This document shows positions 20,372-30,538 of a stretch of 64,000 nt of DNA, one piece after another. Location: positions 1 through 64,000 of the forward strand of contig NZ_JACCDB010000007.1 of assembly GCF_013432195.1 (NCBI RefSeq), given 5' to 3'. This DNA is from Tepidicella baoligensis. Its GTDB lineage: Bacteria; Pseudomonadota; Gammaproteobacteria; Burkholderiales; Burkholderiaceae_C. Numbering within the stretch: position 1 is the stretch's first letter; each line of letters opens with the position of its first letter. Both the position numbers and the translations under genes were made by a program. The notes below the pieces were generated by a model. The model searched no databases and was not told the origin of the DNA. It saw only the letters and a list, made by a program, of their open reading frames with translations.

Positions 20372-21847
20372 ATGGGTTTGCTGAGCCTTGCGATCTGGAC
20401 GCCGATCCTTTTCGGTGTCGTCCTGCTCGCGATCGGTCGAGACGAGCACGCCGGCATGGTGCGCTGGATCGCACTTATCGGTGCGTTGCTCGGACTGGCC
20501 GTGACCATTCCGCTGTACACCGGCTTCGAGGTCGGGTCCGCTGCCATGCAGTTCGTCGAAAAGGCGGTCTGGATCGAGCGCTTCAACGTTCACTACCACC
20601 TGGCGGTGGACGGCATCTCGCTGTGGCTGGTGCTGCTGACCGCGTTCATCACGGTGATCGTGGTGATCGCGAGCTGGGAGTCCATCACCGAGCGCGTGAA
20701 CCAGTACATGGGCGCGTTCCTGATCCTCTCGGGTTTGATGATCGGCGTGTTCGCGGCGGCCGACGCGATGCTGTTCTACATCTTCTTCGAAGCCACGCTG
20801 ATCCCGATGTACCTCATCATCGGCATCTGGGGAGGACCGAACAAGATTTACGCGGCTTTCAAGTTCTTCCTCTACACGCTGCTCGGCTCGTTGCTGTTGT
20901 TGATCGCGCTGATCTATCTCTACAACGTCTCGGGGGGTACCTTCGATCTGGCCATCTGGTACCAACTGCCTTTGAGCAGCGCCGAGCAAACGCTGCTGTT
21001 CTTTGCCTTCTTCGCGGCCTTTGCGGTCAAGGTTCCCATGTGGCCGGTGCACACCTGGTTGCCCGACGTGCACGTGGAAGCGCCGACCGGGGGGTCCGCC
21101 GTGCTGGCCGCCATCATGCTGAAGTTGGGGGCCTATGGTTTTCTGCGTTTCTCGCTGCCCATCCTGCCCGATGCCTCCCAGGAGTGGGCCGGGCTGATGA
21201 TTGGCCTGTCGCTGGTGGCCGTGATCTACGTCGGCCTGGTGGCGATGGTCCAGCAGGACATGAAGAAGCTGGTGGCCTACTCGTCGGTGGCGCACATGGG
21301 CTTTGTGTCGCTGGGCTTCTTCCTGTTCAACGACCTGGCCTTGGCCGGAGCCATCGTCCAGATGATCGCGCACGGCTTCGTCTCGGCCGCCATGTTCCTG
21401 GGCATCGGCGTGCTCTACGACCGCGTGCATTCGCGTGAAATCGCCGACTACGGCGGGGTCATCAACACCATGCCCAAGTTCGCCGCTTTTGCGCTGCTGT
21501 TCACCATGGCCAACGCGGGCCTGCCGGGTACGGCCGGTTTCGTGGGCGAATGGATGGTGATTTTGGGCGCGGTCCAGGTCAATTTCTGGGTCGGTTTGGG
21601 GGCTGCGACCGCGCTCATCCTCGGCGCTTCGTATTCGCTGTGGATGTTCAAGCGCGTCTACCTGGGCGCGGTGGCCAACGACAACGTCAAAGCGCTGCTG
21701 GACATCAACAAGCGCGAGTTCTTCGTCATGGTGTTGCTGGCCATCATGGTGTTGTACATGGGGGTCTATCCCAAGCCGTTCACCGATGTGATGATGCCGT
21801 CCGTGACCGAGCTGCTGCAGCACGTGGCGGTTTCCAAGTTGCCTTGA
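20372..21847 (+). CDS. nuoM: NADH-quinone oxidoreductase subunit M
   Basis: A 491-residue antiporter-like subunit. The key glutamate is in FFEATLIPMYLIIGIWGG and the key lysine in AFAVKVPMWPVHTWLPD; AYSSVAHMGFV follows. About 14 helices are expected. AAGGAG precedes the ATG by 9 nt. Confidence 0.98.
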   Translation: MGLLSLAIWTPILFGVVLLAIGRDEHAGMVRWIALIGALLGLAVTIPLYTGFEVGSAAMQFVEKAVWIERFNVHYHLAVDGISLWLVLLTAFITVIVVIASWESITERVNQYMGAFLILSGLMIGVFAAADAMLFYIFFEATLIPMYLIIGIWGGPNKIYAAFKFFLYTLLGSLLLLIALIYLYNVSGGTFDLAIWYQLPLSSAEQTLLFFAFFAAFAVKVPMWPVHTWLPDVHVEAPTGGSAVLAAIMLKLGAYGFLRFSLPILPDASQEWAGLMIGLSLVAVIYVGLVAMVQQDMKKLVAYSSVAHMGFVSLGFFLFNDLALAGAIVQMIAHGFVSAAMFLGIGVLYDRVHSREIADYGGVINTMPKFAAFALLFTMANAGLPGTAGFVGEWMVILGAVQVNFWVGLGAATALILGASYSLWMFKRVYLGAVANDNVKALLDINKREFFVMVLLAIMVLYMGVYPKPFTDVMMPSVTELLQHVAVSKLP

Positions 21848-21879
21848 GTCGCATCCACTGGTTTTGAAAGAGCACCACA

Positions 21880-23367
21880 ATGATTGACAGTCTCAGCTGG
21901 GCCACGGTCTATCCCGAACTGCTGCTATTGGGCGCGGCCTGTGTGATCGCGATCTATGACTTGTTCGTCAAGTCGCCCCTGCGCGGTTCTACCCACCGCC
22001 TCACGCTCCTGACCCTGGCCGTGGTAGCCGTGCTCACCGGCTATATGGCTTCCAGCGGGGAAACCCTGAGCGGTTTCGGCGGCATGGTCGTGAGCGACCC
22101 GATGGGCAACTGGCTCAAATGTTTCGCGGCCATTGCCATGCTGGTGACGCTGGTCTATGGGCGTTCCTACGCCGGCGCACGCGACATGCTGCGGGGCGGC
22201 GAACTGTTCACGCTGGCCATGCTGGCGTTGCTGGGCATGTTCGTGATGATCTCCGGGCACAACTTCCTGGTGATCTATCTCGGTCTGGAGCTGTTGACCC
22301 TGTCCAGCTATGCCTTGGTGGCTCTGCGGCGCGACGATTTGCAAGCCACCGAGGCGGCGATGAAGTATTTCGTGCTCGGTGCGCTGGCCAGCGGCTTCCT
22401 GCTGTATGGTCTTTCGCTGGTATATGGCACCACCGGATCGCTCGATATCCCGACCGTGACACAGGTCATCGCTGCGGGTGTCGATCAACCCCAGGTGCTG
22501 GTGCTCGGCCTGGTGTTCGTGGTGGCCGGTCTGGCCTTCAAGTTGGGTGTGGTTCCCTTCCACATGTGGGTGCCCGACGTGTACCATGGCGCGCCGACCG
22601 CCGTCACCCTCCTCATCGGGGGGGCGCCCAAACTGGCGGCCTTTGCCATCGTGATGCGCCTGCTGGTGGAAGGGCTGGTTCCCCTGGCTTTCGATTGGCA
22701 GCAGATGCTGGCGGTTCTGGCGGTGGTGTCGTTGCTGGTGGGCAACCTGGCTGCCGTGGCGCAGACCAACTTCAAGCGCATGCTCGCCTTCTCCACCATC
22801 GCGCAGATGGGCTTCATGCTGCTGGCCCTGGTGGCCGGCGTCGGGGCGGGCGGTGATGGCAGCAACATGACCAATGCCTACAGCGCGGCCATGTTCTATG
22901 TGGTGACTTACGTGCTCACCACGTTGGCCACCTTCGGTGTCGTGCTGCTGCTGACCCGACAAGGCTTCGAGTCGGAGGAGATCGCCGATCTGGCGGGCCT
23001 GAACCAGCGCAGCCCGCTCTATGCCGGTGTGCTGGCGGCGTGTATGTTCTCGCTCGCGGGCGTGCCGCCGCTGGTGGGTTTCTATGCCAAGCTGTCGGTG
23101 TTGCAGGCCCTGTTGGAAGCAGGCGGCAGCGCTCACCTCTGGCTGGCCATCTTTGCCGTGCTGATGTCGCTGGTCGGGGCGTTTTACTACCTGCGCGTGA
23201 TCAAGGTCATGTATTTCGACGCTCCGAGCCAGACCGCCACCATCGAGGCGCCCCTGGATGTGCGGGCAGTGCTGTCGGTGAACGGTGCGCTGGTGCTGCT
23301 GCTGGGGATCGTTCCGGGGGGCCTCATGGCATTGTGCGTTCAGGCCATCGCTGCCATGATGGCTTGA
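21880..23367 (+). CDS. nuoN: NADH-quinone oxidoreductase subunit N
   Basis: A 495-residue antiporter-like subunit, the last of complex I. Conserved [17 protein letters not shown] (TM5 glutamate), [21 protein letters not shown] (TM7 lysine) and [15 protein letters not shown] are visible. It is followed 16 nt later by a DUF2818 gene that travels with nuoN in Burkholderiales. Confidence 0.98.
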   Translation: MIDSLSWATVYPELLLLGAACVIAIYDLFVKSPLRGSTHRLTLLTLAVVAVLTGYMASSGETLSGFGGMVVSDPMGNWLKCFAAIAMLVTLVYGRSYAGARDMLRGGELFTLAMLALLGMFVMISGHNFLVIYLGLELLTLSSYALVALRRDDLQATEAAMKYFVLGALASGFLLYGLSLVYGTTGSLDIPTVTQVIAAGVDQPQVLVLGLVFVVAGLAFKLGVVPFHMWVPDVYHGAPTAVTLLIGGAPKLAAFAIVMRLLVEGLVPLAFDWQQMLAVLAVVSLLVGNLAAVAQTNFKRMLAFSTIAQMGFMLLALVAGVGAGGDGSNMTNAYSAAMFYVVTYVLTTLATFGVVLLLTRQGFESEEIADLAGLNQRSPLYAGVLAACMFSLAGVPPLVGFYAKLSVLQALLEAGGSAHLWLAIFAVLMSLVGAFYYLRVIKVMYFDAPSQTATIEAPLDVRAVLSVNGALVLLLGIVPGGLMALCVQAIAAMMA

Positions 23368-23383
23368 GTGAAGCAGCGGTGTC

Positions 23384-23686
23384 ATGACATCGACGTTTTC
23401 CGTGTGGTTGGTCATAGGTTTGGCGCTGTTTTGTGCCAACTTGCCTTTCCTCAATGACCGGGTGCTGGCGCTGGTGCCTTTGAAGATCGGACGTAAACCG
23501 CTGTGGGTGCGTCTGCTGGAATTGCTGCTGCTGTATTTCGTGGTCGGTGCCGTGGGGCTGGCCTTGGAGCATCACGAAGGGCAAATCTACCCACAGGGGT
23601 GGGAGTTCTATGCCATCACGGCCGCGATGTTCCTCACCTTCGCATTCCCTGGTTTCGTTTACCGGTATCTGGTGCGCCGACGCTGA
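23384..23686 (+). CDS. DUF2818 family membrane protein
   Basis: A 100-residue protein with three hydrophobic segments (about residues 5-22, 42-62 and 74-94) and a charged C-terminus ending RRR. It matches the DUF2818 pattern (CANLPFLNDR near residue 18). Its place directly behind nuoN suggests an accessory role with complex I, but none is established. Confidence 0.85.
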   Translation: MTSTFSVWLVIGLALFCANLPFLNDRVLALVPLKIGRKPLWVRLLELLLLYFVVGAVGLALEHHEGQIYPQGWEFYAITAAMFLTFAFPGFVYRYLVRRR

Positions 23687-23703
23687 AGGGGCGGCAGAGC
23701 CAC

Positions 23704-23709
23704 GATAAT
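23704..23709 (+). promoter_or_regulatory. -10-like hexamer 7 nt before the DUF1178 gene
   Basis: GATAAT ends 7 nt before the ATG at 23717, a spacing that would place the transcript start at the start codon. No ribosome site is visible. Confidence 0.35.
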
Positions 23710-23716
23710 CGGGCCT

Positions 23717-24193
23717 ATGAAGGTGCTGGATCTGGCCTGTGACCACGGGCATGTGTTTGAGGGGTGGTTTGCGTCGGAAGACGATTACGCCGCCCAGCGC
23801 AGCCGTGGCTTGCTGGAATGCCCGGTGTGCGGTTCGGTGCATGTGGAAAAGCGGCTGACCGCGCCCCGGCTCAATTTGGGCAAGGGCCAACCAAGCGCTG
23901 CAGCAGCCCCGCATGCCGATCATCCTGAAGCGGCTGCCGGGGCGCGTGAGCAGCTGGCATGGCCACGAGACGTTCAAGCGGCCTTTGTTCAGGCCTTGCG
24001 GCATGTCGTTACCCACACGGAAGACGTAGGTGAGCGCTTTGCCGAGGAAGCCCGCCGGATGCACCATGGTGAGATACCCGCACGTGGCATCCGGGGGCAG
24101 GCCTCGGTGCGCGAGGCCGCTGAGCTGGTGGAGGAAGGTATCGAGATCGTTCCCTTGCCCGACCTTCCCTTGCTCAAGAAAACCCTGCAGTGA
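23717..24193 (+). CDS. DUF1178 family protein
   Basis: A 158-residue cytoplasmic protein. It begins MKVLDLACDHGHVFEGWF, characteristic of DUF1178, and carries CPVCGS (residues 35-40), a half zinc-ribbon that may pair with C8/H10 of the N-terminus. The C-terminal half ends with a conserved IEIVPLPDLP segment. Function unknown. It converges on the glutamate dehydrogenase gene. Confidence 0.9.
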   Translation: MKVLDLACDHGHVFEGWFASEDDYAAQRSRGLLECPVCGSVHVEKRLTAPRLNLGKGQPSAAAAPHADHPEAAAGAREQLAWPRDVQAAFVQALRHVVTHTEDVGERFAEEARRMHHGEIPARGIRGQASVREAAELVEEGIEIVPLPDLPLLKKTLQ

Positions 24194-24201
24194 GCCCTGT
24201 G

Positions 24202-24223
24202 CTCAGGGGTACAGACCCCTGAG
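24202..24223. other. Perfect hairpin between convergent DUF1178 and gdh genes
   Basis: CTCAGGGGT / ACCCCTGAG with loop ACAG: a 9-bp perfect stem that overlaps the stop codon of the minus-strand gene. Neither side has a T run, so it is not a classical terminator; it may protect both 3' ends from exonucleases. Confidence 0.6.
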
Positions 24224-25498
24224 GTCGCGTGCATGCAGGATGCGTTGGCAGGCCACGATGAAGGTGGCCGTGCGCAGGCTGACGCCATGGTCCTCTGCCA
24301 CCTGCCAGATGGCTGCGAACGCACCGCGCATGATTCTGGCCAAGCGGTCGTTGATTTCCTCCTCGCTCCAGAAGAAGCTGGAGAAATCCTGTACCCATTC
24401 GAAGTAACTCACGGTCACACCGCCGGCGTTGGCGATCACGTCGGGGATGACGAGCACGTTGCGTTCTTTGAGGATGTCGTCGGCCAGCGGCGTGGTGGGG
24501 CCGTTCGCGCCTTCGATGATCATGCGTGCCCGGATGCGGCCGGCATTCGCCTCGGTGATCTGCCGTTCCAGGGCCGCCGGGACGAGGATGTCGCAATCGA
24601 CGTCCCAGAACTGATCGGTGGGCAGGGCCTCGGCATGGGGAAAGCCAGCGACGCTGCCGGTGCTGGCCACGTGCTGTGTCAGGGCCGGGATGTCGATGCC
24701 GCCCGGGTGGTACACCGTGCCGGCATGGTCCTGCACCGCGACGATGCGTGCGCCGGCTTCGGCAAACAGTTTGCCGGTGACGCCCCCCACATTGCCGAAG
24801 CCCTGAATGGTCACACGGGCTCCTTGAATGTCCAGTCCGATGCGCCGGGCCGCTTCCTGACCGATGATGAAAACGCCGCGGCCCGTGGCTTCGCGTCGTC
24901 CCAGCGAGCCGCCAAGGTCGATCGGTTTGCCGGTGACGACGCCGGTGGCCGTTTCACCCACGTTCATCGAGTAGGTGTCCATCATCCAGGCCATGACGGC
25001 TTCGTTGGTGTTGACGTCGGGTGCGGGAATGTCCTTGGTCGGGCCGATGATGATGCCAATCTCGCTGGTGTAGCGGCGGGTGACGCGTTCGAGCTCGGCG
25101 GCCGTCAATTCCTTCGGGTCCACCCGGATACCGCCTTTGGCGCCTCCGTAGGGTACGTTCACGGCGGCGTTCTTGATCGACATCCACGCCGCCAGCGCCA
25201 TGACCTCGGAGAGGGTCACGTCTTGGTGGAAGCGCACGCCGCCTTTGCCCGGACCTCGCGACGTGTTGTGTTGAACCCGGTAGCCTTCGTAGTGGGCCAC
25301 ACGGCCATCGTCCAGGTGGACGGGGACGTCCACGATCAGGATGCGCTTGGGGCGCTTGAGGGTTTCCACCCAGCGTCCGAGTTTGCCCAGGTAAGGGGTG
25401 ACGCGGTCTACTTGTTGGAGAAAATCGCCCCACGGCCCGAGGTGGCTCGGGTCCAGATAAGAAGGCAGGGCGTGCGCAGATTCGGGTTTCAGGCTCAT
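24203..25498 (-). CDS. gdhA: glutamate dehydrogenase (Glu/Leu/Phe/Val family)
   Basis: A 431-residue NAD(P)-dependent enzyme interconverting glutamate and 2-oxoglutarate plus ammonia. The substrate-site motif PYGGAKGG (116-123) carries the catalytic lysine K121; the dinucleotide fold has GFGNVGG. The short form of about 430 residues and the sequence [16 protein letters not shown] agree with the hexameric catabolic-type subgroup. Cofactor preference cannot be read reliably. The gene is monocistronic and convergent with the complex I block. Confidence 0.93.
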   Translation of the reverse strand: MSLKPESAHALPSYLDPSHLGPWGDFLQQVDRVTPYLGKLGRWVETLKRPKRILIVDVPVHLDDGRVAHYEGYRVQHNTSRGPGKGGVRFHQDVTLSEVMALAAWMSIKNAAVNVPYGGAKGGIRVDPKELTAAELERVTRRYTSEIGIIIGPTKDIPAPDVNTNEAVMAWMMDTYSMNVGETATGVVTGKPIDLGGSLGRREATGRGVFIIGQEAARRIGLDIQGARVTIQGFGNVGGVTGKLFAEAGARIVAVQDHAGTVYHPGGIDIPALTQHVASTGSVAGFPHAEALPTDQFWDVDCDILVPAALERQITEANAGRIRARMIIEGANGPTTPLADDILKERNVLVIPDVIANAGGVTVSYFEWVQDFSSFFWSEEEINDRLARIMRGAFAAIWQVAEDHGVSLRTATFIVACQRILHARDLRGLYP

Positions 25499-25597
25499 GA
25501 CCTCAAAGTGGTGGTGAACAAGCCATCAGCTTACGAGGAGCTTGCAGACTTGTCCAAGGCCGCGTGGTGATGCCCTCATGCATTCCTTGCATGAGGA

Positions 25598-25954
25598 TCA
25601 GCGTGGTGATTCCAAGGGGCGGGGCACCATGGGTTGCCAGAGCACTTCCGGCGATCCCTCGGCCGCGGCGGGGTAGCGTGTGCCGTTCACCGTCAGGCCA
25701 TTGGCCGACAGTTTGCCTGCGGTGGTGGGCCCGATGCCGCGTACTCGGCGGATGAAATCGTCCCAATCGCGGAAGGGCTGCTCGCGACGGGCCTCGACGA
25801 TGCGCTGGCTCGTGGCCGGCCCGATGCCCTTGATGGCCACGAGATCCTGAGGGGGGGCTTGGTTGGCTTCCACGGCCGACCAGGCCAGGCCGATCTGGGT
25901 CAGCAAGGCCAAGACGAGCAGCCTGAAGCCCAGGCGACACTTGAACGTGTTCAT
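25598..25954 (-). CDS. ComEA-type helix-hairpin-helix protein
   Basis: A 118-residue predicted periplasmic protein. A signal peptide (residues 1-27, hydrophobic core RLLVLALLTQIGLAWSA) is followed by two HhH motifs, GIGPATSQRIVEAR (43-56) and GIGPTTAGKL (73-82), the DNA-binding module of ComEA. It could take part in DNA uptake, but no competence genes adjoin it. The start at 25954 has an AGGGAGAA ribosome site; a longer frame upstream is not needed. Confidence 0.8.
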   Translation of the reverse strand: MNTFKCRLGFRLLVLALLTQIGLAWSAVEANQAPPQDLVAIKGIGPATSQRIVEARREQPFRDWDDFIRRVRGIGPTTAGKLSANGLTVNGTRYPAAAEGSPEVLWQPMVPRPLESPR

Positions 25955-26012
25955 GAATTCTCCCTGACGTGTTGTCATTGCACAATGAGGTGCATTGCTG
26001 TCGAGTCCTGCC

Positions 26013-26672
26013 ATGATAGATCCTCGAACCATCCCTGTCGTGGGGGTGGACCATCACCTGCCGCCGGTCAGCCCCCAGCGTTGCCAGCCCGAAGCCTTGC
26101 GCGAGCGGTTCCGCGCGCCGCCGCCTTGGGCGCCCGAGGTGCGCCAAGAGCCCCGCTTCACCGACCGGCCCGTCATGCACGCGGCCGTGCTCATTCCCTT
26201 GGTGATGCGGGTGCAGCCCACGGTGCTGTTGACGCAACGCACGGCACATTTGCCCACGCACGCTGGGCAAGTCGCCTTTCCAGGCGGGAAAATCGATGCC
26301 GGCGACAGCGATGCCGTGGCTGCCGCACTGCGTGAAGCCCGGGAGGAGGTGGGTCTGTGGCCAGATGCCGTGGAGGTGCTGGGGACTTTGCCAGAATATG
26401 TCACCGGCACGGCGTTCGTCGTGACGCCGGTGGTGGCCTTGGTCGATCCGGCGCACACGTTGCAGCCCAATCCCCATGAGGTGGCCGATGCCTTCGAGGT
26501 GCCGCTGGCCTACCTGATGAACCCAGCACACCATCGCCGGCACGAGGTGCTGTGGGAAGGCCATCTGCGGCAATGGTTTTCCATGCCCTATTACGATGGG
26601 CGTCAAGAGCGTTTCATCTGGGGGGCGACGGCGGGCATGGTGCGCAATTTATACCGCCTGCTGAGCGCATGA
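26013..26672 (+). CDS. CoA pyrophosphatase-like Nudix hydrolase
   Basis: A 219-residue hydrolase. HAGQVAFPGGK (83-93) is the signature of the CoA pyrophosphatase (NudL/UPF0035) subgroup, and the Nudix box continues to REAREEVGL (107-115). The first acidic position of the box is Asp instead of Glu. Predicted role: cleaving CoA or related nucleotides at the pyrophosphate. It lies divergent from the HhH gene. An in-frame TTG 18 nt upstream is a less likely start. Confidence 0.88.
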   Translation: MIDPRTIPVVGVDHHLPPVSPQRCQPEALRERFRAPPPWAPEVRQEPRFTDRPVMHAAVLIPLVMRVQPTVLLTQRTAHLPTHAGQVAFPGGKIDAGDSDAVAAALREAREEVGLWPDAVEVLGTLPEYVTGTAFVVTPVVALVDPAHTLQPNPHEVADAFEVPLAYLMNPAHHRRHEVLWEGHLRQWFSMPYYDGRQERFIWGATAGMVRNLYRLLSA

Positions 26673-26721
26673 TTTCGGGTTATCCCGAGGCGCACCCGCG
26701 TGCGGCTTGCCATTCGATCGC

Positions 26722-26727
26722 TATGAT
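26722..26727 (+). promoter_or_regulatory. -10-like hexamer 6 nt before the CbiB-like gene
   Basis: TATGAT ends 6 nt before the ATG at 26734, again consistent with a leaderless mRNA. No Shine-Dalgarno sequence is present. Confidence 0.35.
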
Positions 26728-26733
26728 GCCGGC

Positions 26734-27672
26734 ATGAGTTTTTTCGCGATTCTGCTGGCGCTCATGCTCGATCAGGCCAAGCCGCTGGGGCGCCACAACC
26801 CGATTCACGAGGGCATGCGCTCGTGGGCGCGCTGGACGCGCCAGACGCTCGATGCCGGACAGTCGCATCATGGCTGGCTCACCTGGGCGCTGGCCGTGCT
26901 GGGGCCTGCGTTGGCCGCGGCTGTGGTGTATGGGGTGTTGTGGGCGATTCATGGGCTGTTGGCCTTTGTTTGGTTGACGTTCACGCTTTATCTCACGTTG
27001 GGGTTTCGGCAATTCAGCCACCATTTCACGGCCATTCGCGTGGCCCTGGAGTCGGGCGACGAGGCGGGTGCGCGGGCCGCGCTGGCTCGTTGGAAGGGCG
27101 GGGAGGTGGCCGAGCTGCCGCGTGAGGAATTGCTTCGGCAGGCGATCGAGCACGCTGTCGTGGCCGCCCATCGGCATGTGTTCGGGGTGCTGGTGTGTTT
27201 CGTGGTGTTGGCGGCTTTCGGGCTCGGGCCAGCCGGTGCGGTGCTCTATCGCATGGCTGAACACGTGTCCCGGCGCTGGCAGCAGACGGCGCCGATGGCG
27301 GGGGACAGTGACGCGTCCAGGCAAGCCGCCCTCACGGGCTGGCACTGGATCGATTTCCTGCCGGTACGTGTGACCGCGCTGGCTTTTGCGGTGGTGGGGA
27401 ACTTCGAGGAAGCCATCGCGAACTGGCGCCAGGAGCGTCCAGCCTCTGCGGGCAACGATGCGGTGTTGCTCGCCGCCACAGCCGGAGCGATCAACGTTCG
27501 TTTGGGTGGTCAACTCGCCGGGGCCGGATCGGCCGATGATGCCGGCTGGGAGGGGGCTTCCAGCCGAGCGCCCCAGTTGGCGCATCTTGCCAGTGTGGTG
27601 GGTTTGGTGTGGCGCTCGGTCCTGCTCTGGTTGTTGCTGTTGGCCTTGGGGATGTTGGCCAGATTTTGGTAG
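26734..27672 (+). CDS. CobD/CbiB family membrane protein
   Basis: A 312-residue inner-membrane protein with hydrophobic segments near residues 1-10, 45-85, 150-175 and at the C-terminus. It begins MSFFAILLALMLDQ and carries FLPVRVTALAFAVVGNFEEA, the pattern shared with CbiB/CobD adenosylcobinamide-phosphate synthase and AmpE. In Burkholderiales this version is found outside cobalamin loci next to rsgA, so a cobalamin role is doubtful. It converges on rsgA. Confidence 0.75.
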   Translation: MSFFAILLALMLDQAKPLGRHNPIHEGMRSWARWTRQTLDAGQSHHGWLTWALAVLGPALAAAVVYGVLWAIHGLLAFVWLTFTLYLTLGFRQFSHHFTAIRVALESGDEAGARAALARWKGGEVAELPREELLRQAIEHAVVAAHRHVFGVLVCFVVLAAFGLGPAGAVLYRMAEHVSRRWQQTAPMAGDSDASRQAALTGWHWIDFLPVRVTALAFAVVGNFEEAIANWRQERPASAGNDAVLLAATAGAINVRLGGQLAGAGSADDAGWEGASSRAPQLAHLASVVGLVWRSVLLWLLLLALGMLARFW

Positions 27673-27694
27673 GTGGTGCGCTCGGCTTGGCGGT

Positions 27695-28591
27695 TCAATA
27701 GCGTCGGGCGGCCGCCAATTCCTCGTACAGGTCGGTGTAGAGTCGGTGGCGTTGTTCATGGATGCCGTGGCCGATCGCGGCCAGCACGGCGCATCCGGGT
27801 TCGTGGCGGTGGCTGCAGTTGTGGAACCGGCACTGTCCCAGATAGGGCTCGAAGTCGGGCATGAGCGACGCCAGTCGCTCCACCGGGATGTGGTGCAGAC
27901 CGAATTCCTGAAAGCCGGGGGAATCGATCAGCGCGGAGCGGCGATCCGGATCGAGCCAGTACCAGGTGGTGCTCGTGGTGGTGTGCCGGCCGGAGTGCAG
28001 GGCCTTCGAGATCTCGCCGGTGGCGGCCTGGGCATGCGGGACCAGCCGGTTGACCAAAGTGCTTTTGCCGGTGCCTGAAGGGCCGAGCACCAGGGTGGTC
28101 TGCCCCAGGAGCCGCGCCTGTAAAGTGTCCAGCCCCTCGCCGCTGAGCAGACACAGGGGCAGGACGGTCTGGCCCATGTCGCGGTAGGGCTGCAGCCGGG
28201 TCCAGGCGCGCTCGAAGGGCTCGGTCAGGTCGCGTTTGTTCAGCACGATCAGTGCCGGCAGCCGTTCGGCACGGGCAGCGATCAGTGCCCGGTTCAACTG
28301 GCTCTCGGAAAACACCGGCTCTGCTGCCAGCAGGATGAGCACTTGGTCCAGATTGGCTGCGAAGGATTTGGTCCGCAGTTCGTCCTGCCGATAGAGGAGG
28401 TTGCGCCGTTCCTCGATCTGCTCGATGGTGCCTTCGTCCTGGCTGGCCTGCCACCAGACCCGATCGCCCACGACGGGGGTCTGGCGCTTGCCACGCGGGT
28501 GGCACAGGCGCCGCTCTCCGGTTTCGGTCTCGACCCAGCAGTGGCGGCCGTGGGTCGCCACCACCGTTCCTCGTTTCCAGCCAGGCTTCAT
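27695..28591 (-). CDS. rsgA: ribosome small subunit-dependent GTPase RsgA
   Basis: A 298-residue circularly permuted GTPase that checks 30S subunit maturation. After an N-terminal OB fold, the G motifs appear in permuted order: G4 NKRD (118-121), G1 GPSGTGKS (170-177), G3 DSPG (223-226). The C-terminal zinc knuckle uses C254, C259, H261 and C267. It starts 10 nt after the M48 protease gene, so the two form an operon. Confidence 0.97.
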   Translation of the reverse strand: MKPGWKRGTVVATHGRHCWVETETGERRLCHPRGKRQTPVVGDRVWWQASQDEGTIEQIEERRNLLYRQDELRTKSFAANLDQVLILLAAEPVFSESQLNRALIAARAERLPALIVLNKRDLTEPFERAWTRLQPYRDMGQTVLPLCLLSGEGLDTLQARLLGQTTLVLGPSGTGKSTLVNRLVPHAQAATGEISKALHSGRHTTTSTTWYWLDPDRRSALIDSPGFQEFGLHHIPVERLASLMPDFEPYLGQCRFHNCSHRHEPGCAVLAAIGHGIHEQRHRLYTDLYEELAAARRY

Positions 28592-28601
28592 GTGTGGGTA
28601 C

Positions 28602-29888
28602 TCATGCGGGTACTACGGGTCCGGGCAGTCGTGCCAGCCGTTCACCAGCCGGCGGGTGAGAGTAGTAGAAACGCACGAACACCGGGTCGGGGGTGAGGGT
28701 GCTGGCGTTGTCCTTGTGCAGCTTCAGCAACGCGCTGGCCAGGGCGTGGCCGTCTGCGTGCTGGGTAGCGTAAGCATCTGCCTCGAATTCGTGCCGCCGC
28801 GACAGGGCGCTGGTCAGGGGGGTCACGAAGAAGGTGAACAACGGCACCACACTCATGAACAGGATCAGGGCCAAGGCGCTGTTGCCGTGGGTGAGGCTGG
28901 GCGTGACCCCCAGGCCGGTGTAGAACCAGGGCTGTTGGGCGGCCCAACCGAGCAGGGCGAAGCCGAACAGGCTGACACCGAACGACAACACGATGCGCTG
29001 GACGATGTGACGGTGTTTGAAATGCCCGAGTTCGTGGGCCAGGACCGCATCGATCTCCGAGGGGGTGAGTTGTTGCAGCAGGGTGTCGAAGAACACCACG
29101 CGCTTGGCTGGACCGAAGCCGGTGAAGTAAGCGTTGGCATGGGCGCTGCGCTTGCTGCCGTCCATGACGTAGAGGCCCTTGGCGCTGAAGCCGCAGCGCG
29201 CCATCAGGGCTTCGACGCGCTGGCGCAGCGTGGTGTCCTCCAGCGGCTCGAAGCGGTTGAACAAGGGAGCGATCACGCTGGGGTAGAGCACCAGCAGAAG
29301 CAGGTTGAAACCCATCCATGCCATCCAGGCCAAGAGCCACCAGAGCGGGCCGGCACTGTCCATCAGCCACAGCACCAGCGCCACGATGGGCAGGCCGATG
29401 ACGGCACCGAGCAGCAGTCCCTTGATGCCATCGGCCAACCACAGGCGCCAAGTCATGCGGTTGAAGCCGAACCGTTCTTCGAGTCGGAATGTGCGGTACC
29501 ACGCCAGCGGCAGGTCGATCAGTGCACCGATCAGCACGAATGCGGCGACCAGCGCGACCTGCTGATGCAGGCCCGCGCCCATCCAGGCGAGCAACGTCTG
29601 CTGCAGGGCTTGGAGCCCACCCAGCAGCGTCCAGCCGACCAGGATGGCGGACCCCAGAGCCATTTCCAGCATGCCCAGCCGTGTCTTGGCCAGGGTGTAG
29701 CGGGCTGCCTTTTGATGGGCTGCCAAGTCCACCGTTCGGTCGAAAGGGGCGGGAACCTCATGGCGGTGGGCCGCCACATGCCGCATCTGACGGCTGGCCA
29801 GCCACAGACGGGTGAGCAGGCTGGCCAGCAAGACCACGCAAAAAGTGGCCGTCCAGAGCAGCTCTGCTGAGATGGAAACAACATTCAT
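28602..29888 (-). CDS. M48 family metalloprotease (Ste24/CAAX protease type)
   Basis: A 428-residue integral membrane zinc protease. The catalytic HELGH is at 285-289, with the third ligand region RRHEFEADAYA about 70 residues later. Several transmembrane helices precede and follow the active site, as in Ste24/HtpX-type enzymes. Likely role: membrane protein quality control. It is transcribed divergently from orn (59-bp gap) and forms an operon with rsgA. The start at 29888 avoids an upstream extension that would run into orn. Confidence 0.9.
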   Translation of the reverse strand: MNVVSISAELLWTATFCVVLLASLLTRLWLASRQMRHVAAHRHEVPAPFDRTVDLAAHQKAARYTLAKTRLGMLEMALGSAILVGWTLLGGLQALQQTLLAWMGAGLHQQVALVAAFVLIGALIDLPLAWYRTFRLEERFGFNRMTWRLWLADGIKGLLLGAVIGLPIVALVLWLMDSAGPLWWLLAWMAWMGFNLLLLVLYPSVIAPLFNRFEPLEDTTLRQRVEALMARCGFSAKGLYVMDGSKRSAHANAYFTGFGPAKRVVFFDTLLQQLTPSEIDAVLAHELGHFKHRHIVQRIVLSFGVSLFGFALLGWAAQQPWFYTGLGVTPSLTHGNSALALILFMSVVPLFTFFVTPLTSALSRRHEFEADAYATQHADGHALASALLKLHKDNASTLTPDPVFVRFYYSHPPAGERLARLPGPVVPA

Positions 29889-29947
29889 GGCCACAAGTCT
29901 AGCCAAGTTGATGGGGGCGCGTTCGGGATCGGCGAAAATCTCGCCCC

Positions 29948-30538
29948 ATGGATGCACACATCAATGCCTCTGAGGCTGCGGGGCGGCCGCCCGAACTCAC
30001 CAAGAGCGACCAGAATCTGGTCTGGATTGATTGCGAGATGAGCGGGCTGGATCCGGACAAAGAGCGGCTGCTCGAGGTGGCGGTGGTCATCACCGGCCCA
30101 CAACTGACACCGCGTATCGATGGGCCTGTGCTGGTGATCCATCAGAGCGATGCCGTTCTCGACGCCATGGACAACTGGAACAAAGGGACACACGGCAAGA
30201 GCGGCCTGATCGACAAGGTGCGTGCCAGCACCTTGTCGGAGGCCGACGCCGAGGAGCAATTGCTGGACTTCATCCGGCGCTATGTGCCCAAAAATGGTTC
30301 CCCCATGTGTGGCAACACCATCGGCCAAGACCGGCGTTTTCTGGTCAAGTACATGCCGAAGCTGGAGGGGTACTTCCATTACCGCAACCTGGACGTGAGC
30401 ACCCTCAAGGAGCTGGCCAAGCGCTGGCGCCCCGAGGTGTATGCGGCCTTCAAGAAGCAGCAACGGCACACGGCGCTGGCCGATGTGCACGAGTCGATTG
30501 ACGAACTGGAGCACTACCGGCAACATTTCCTGCGCTGA
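29948..30538 (+). CDS. orn: oligoribonuclease
   Basis: A 196-residue DEDDh exonuclease that degrades 2- to 5-nt RNAs, including the linear pGpG product of c-di-GMP breakdown. Active-site D28 and E30 lie in [26 protein letters not shown] and the [11 protein letters not shown] segment complete the site. The N-terminus is about 20 residues longer than E. coli Orn, and a second in-frame start is not seen. A GAAAAT hexamer 8 nt upstream hints at a leaderless mRNA. Confidence 0.96.
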   Translation: MDAHINASEAAGRPPELTKSDQNLVWIDCEMSGLDPDKERLLEVAVVITGPQLTPRIDGPVLVIHQSDAVLDAMDNWNKGTHGKSGLIDKVRASTLSEADAEEQLLDFIRRYVPKNGSPMCGNTIGQDRRFLVKYMPKLEGYFHYRNLDVSTLKELAKRWRPEVYAAFKKQQRHTALADVHESIDELEHYRQHFLR

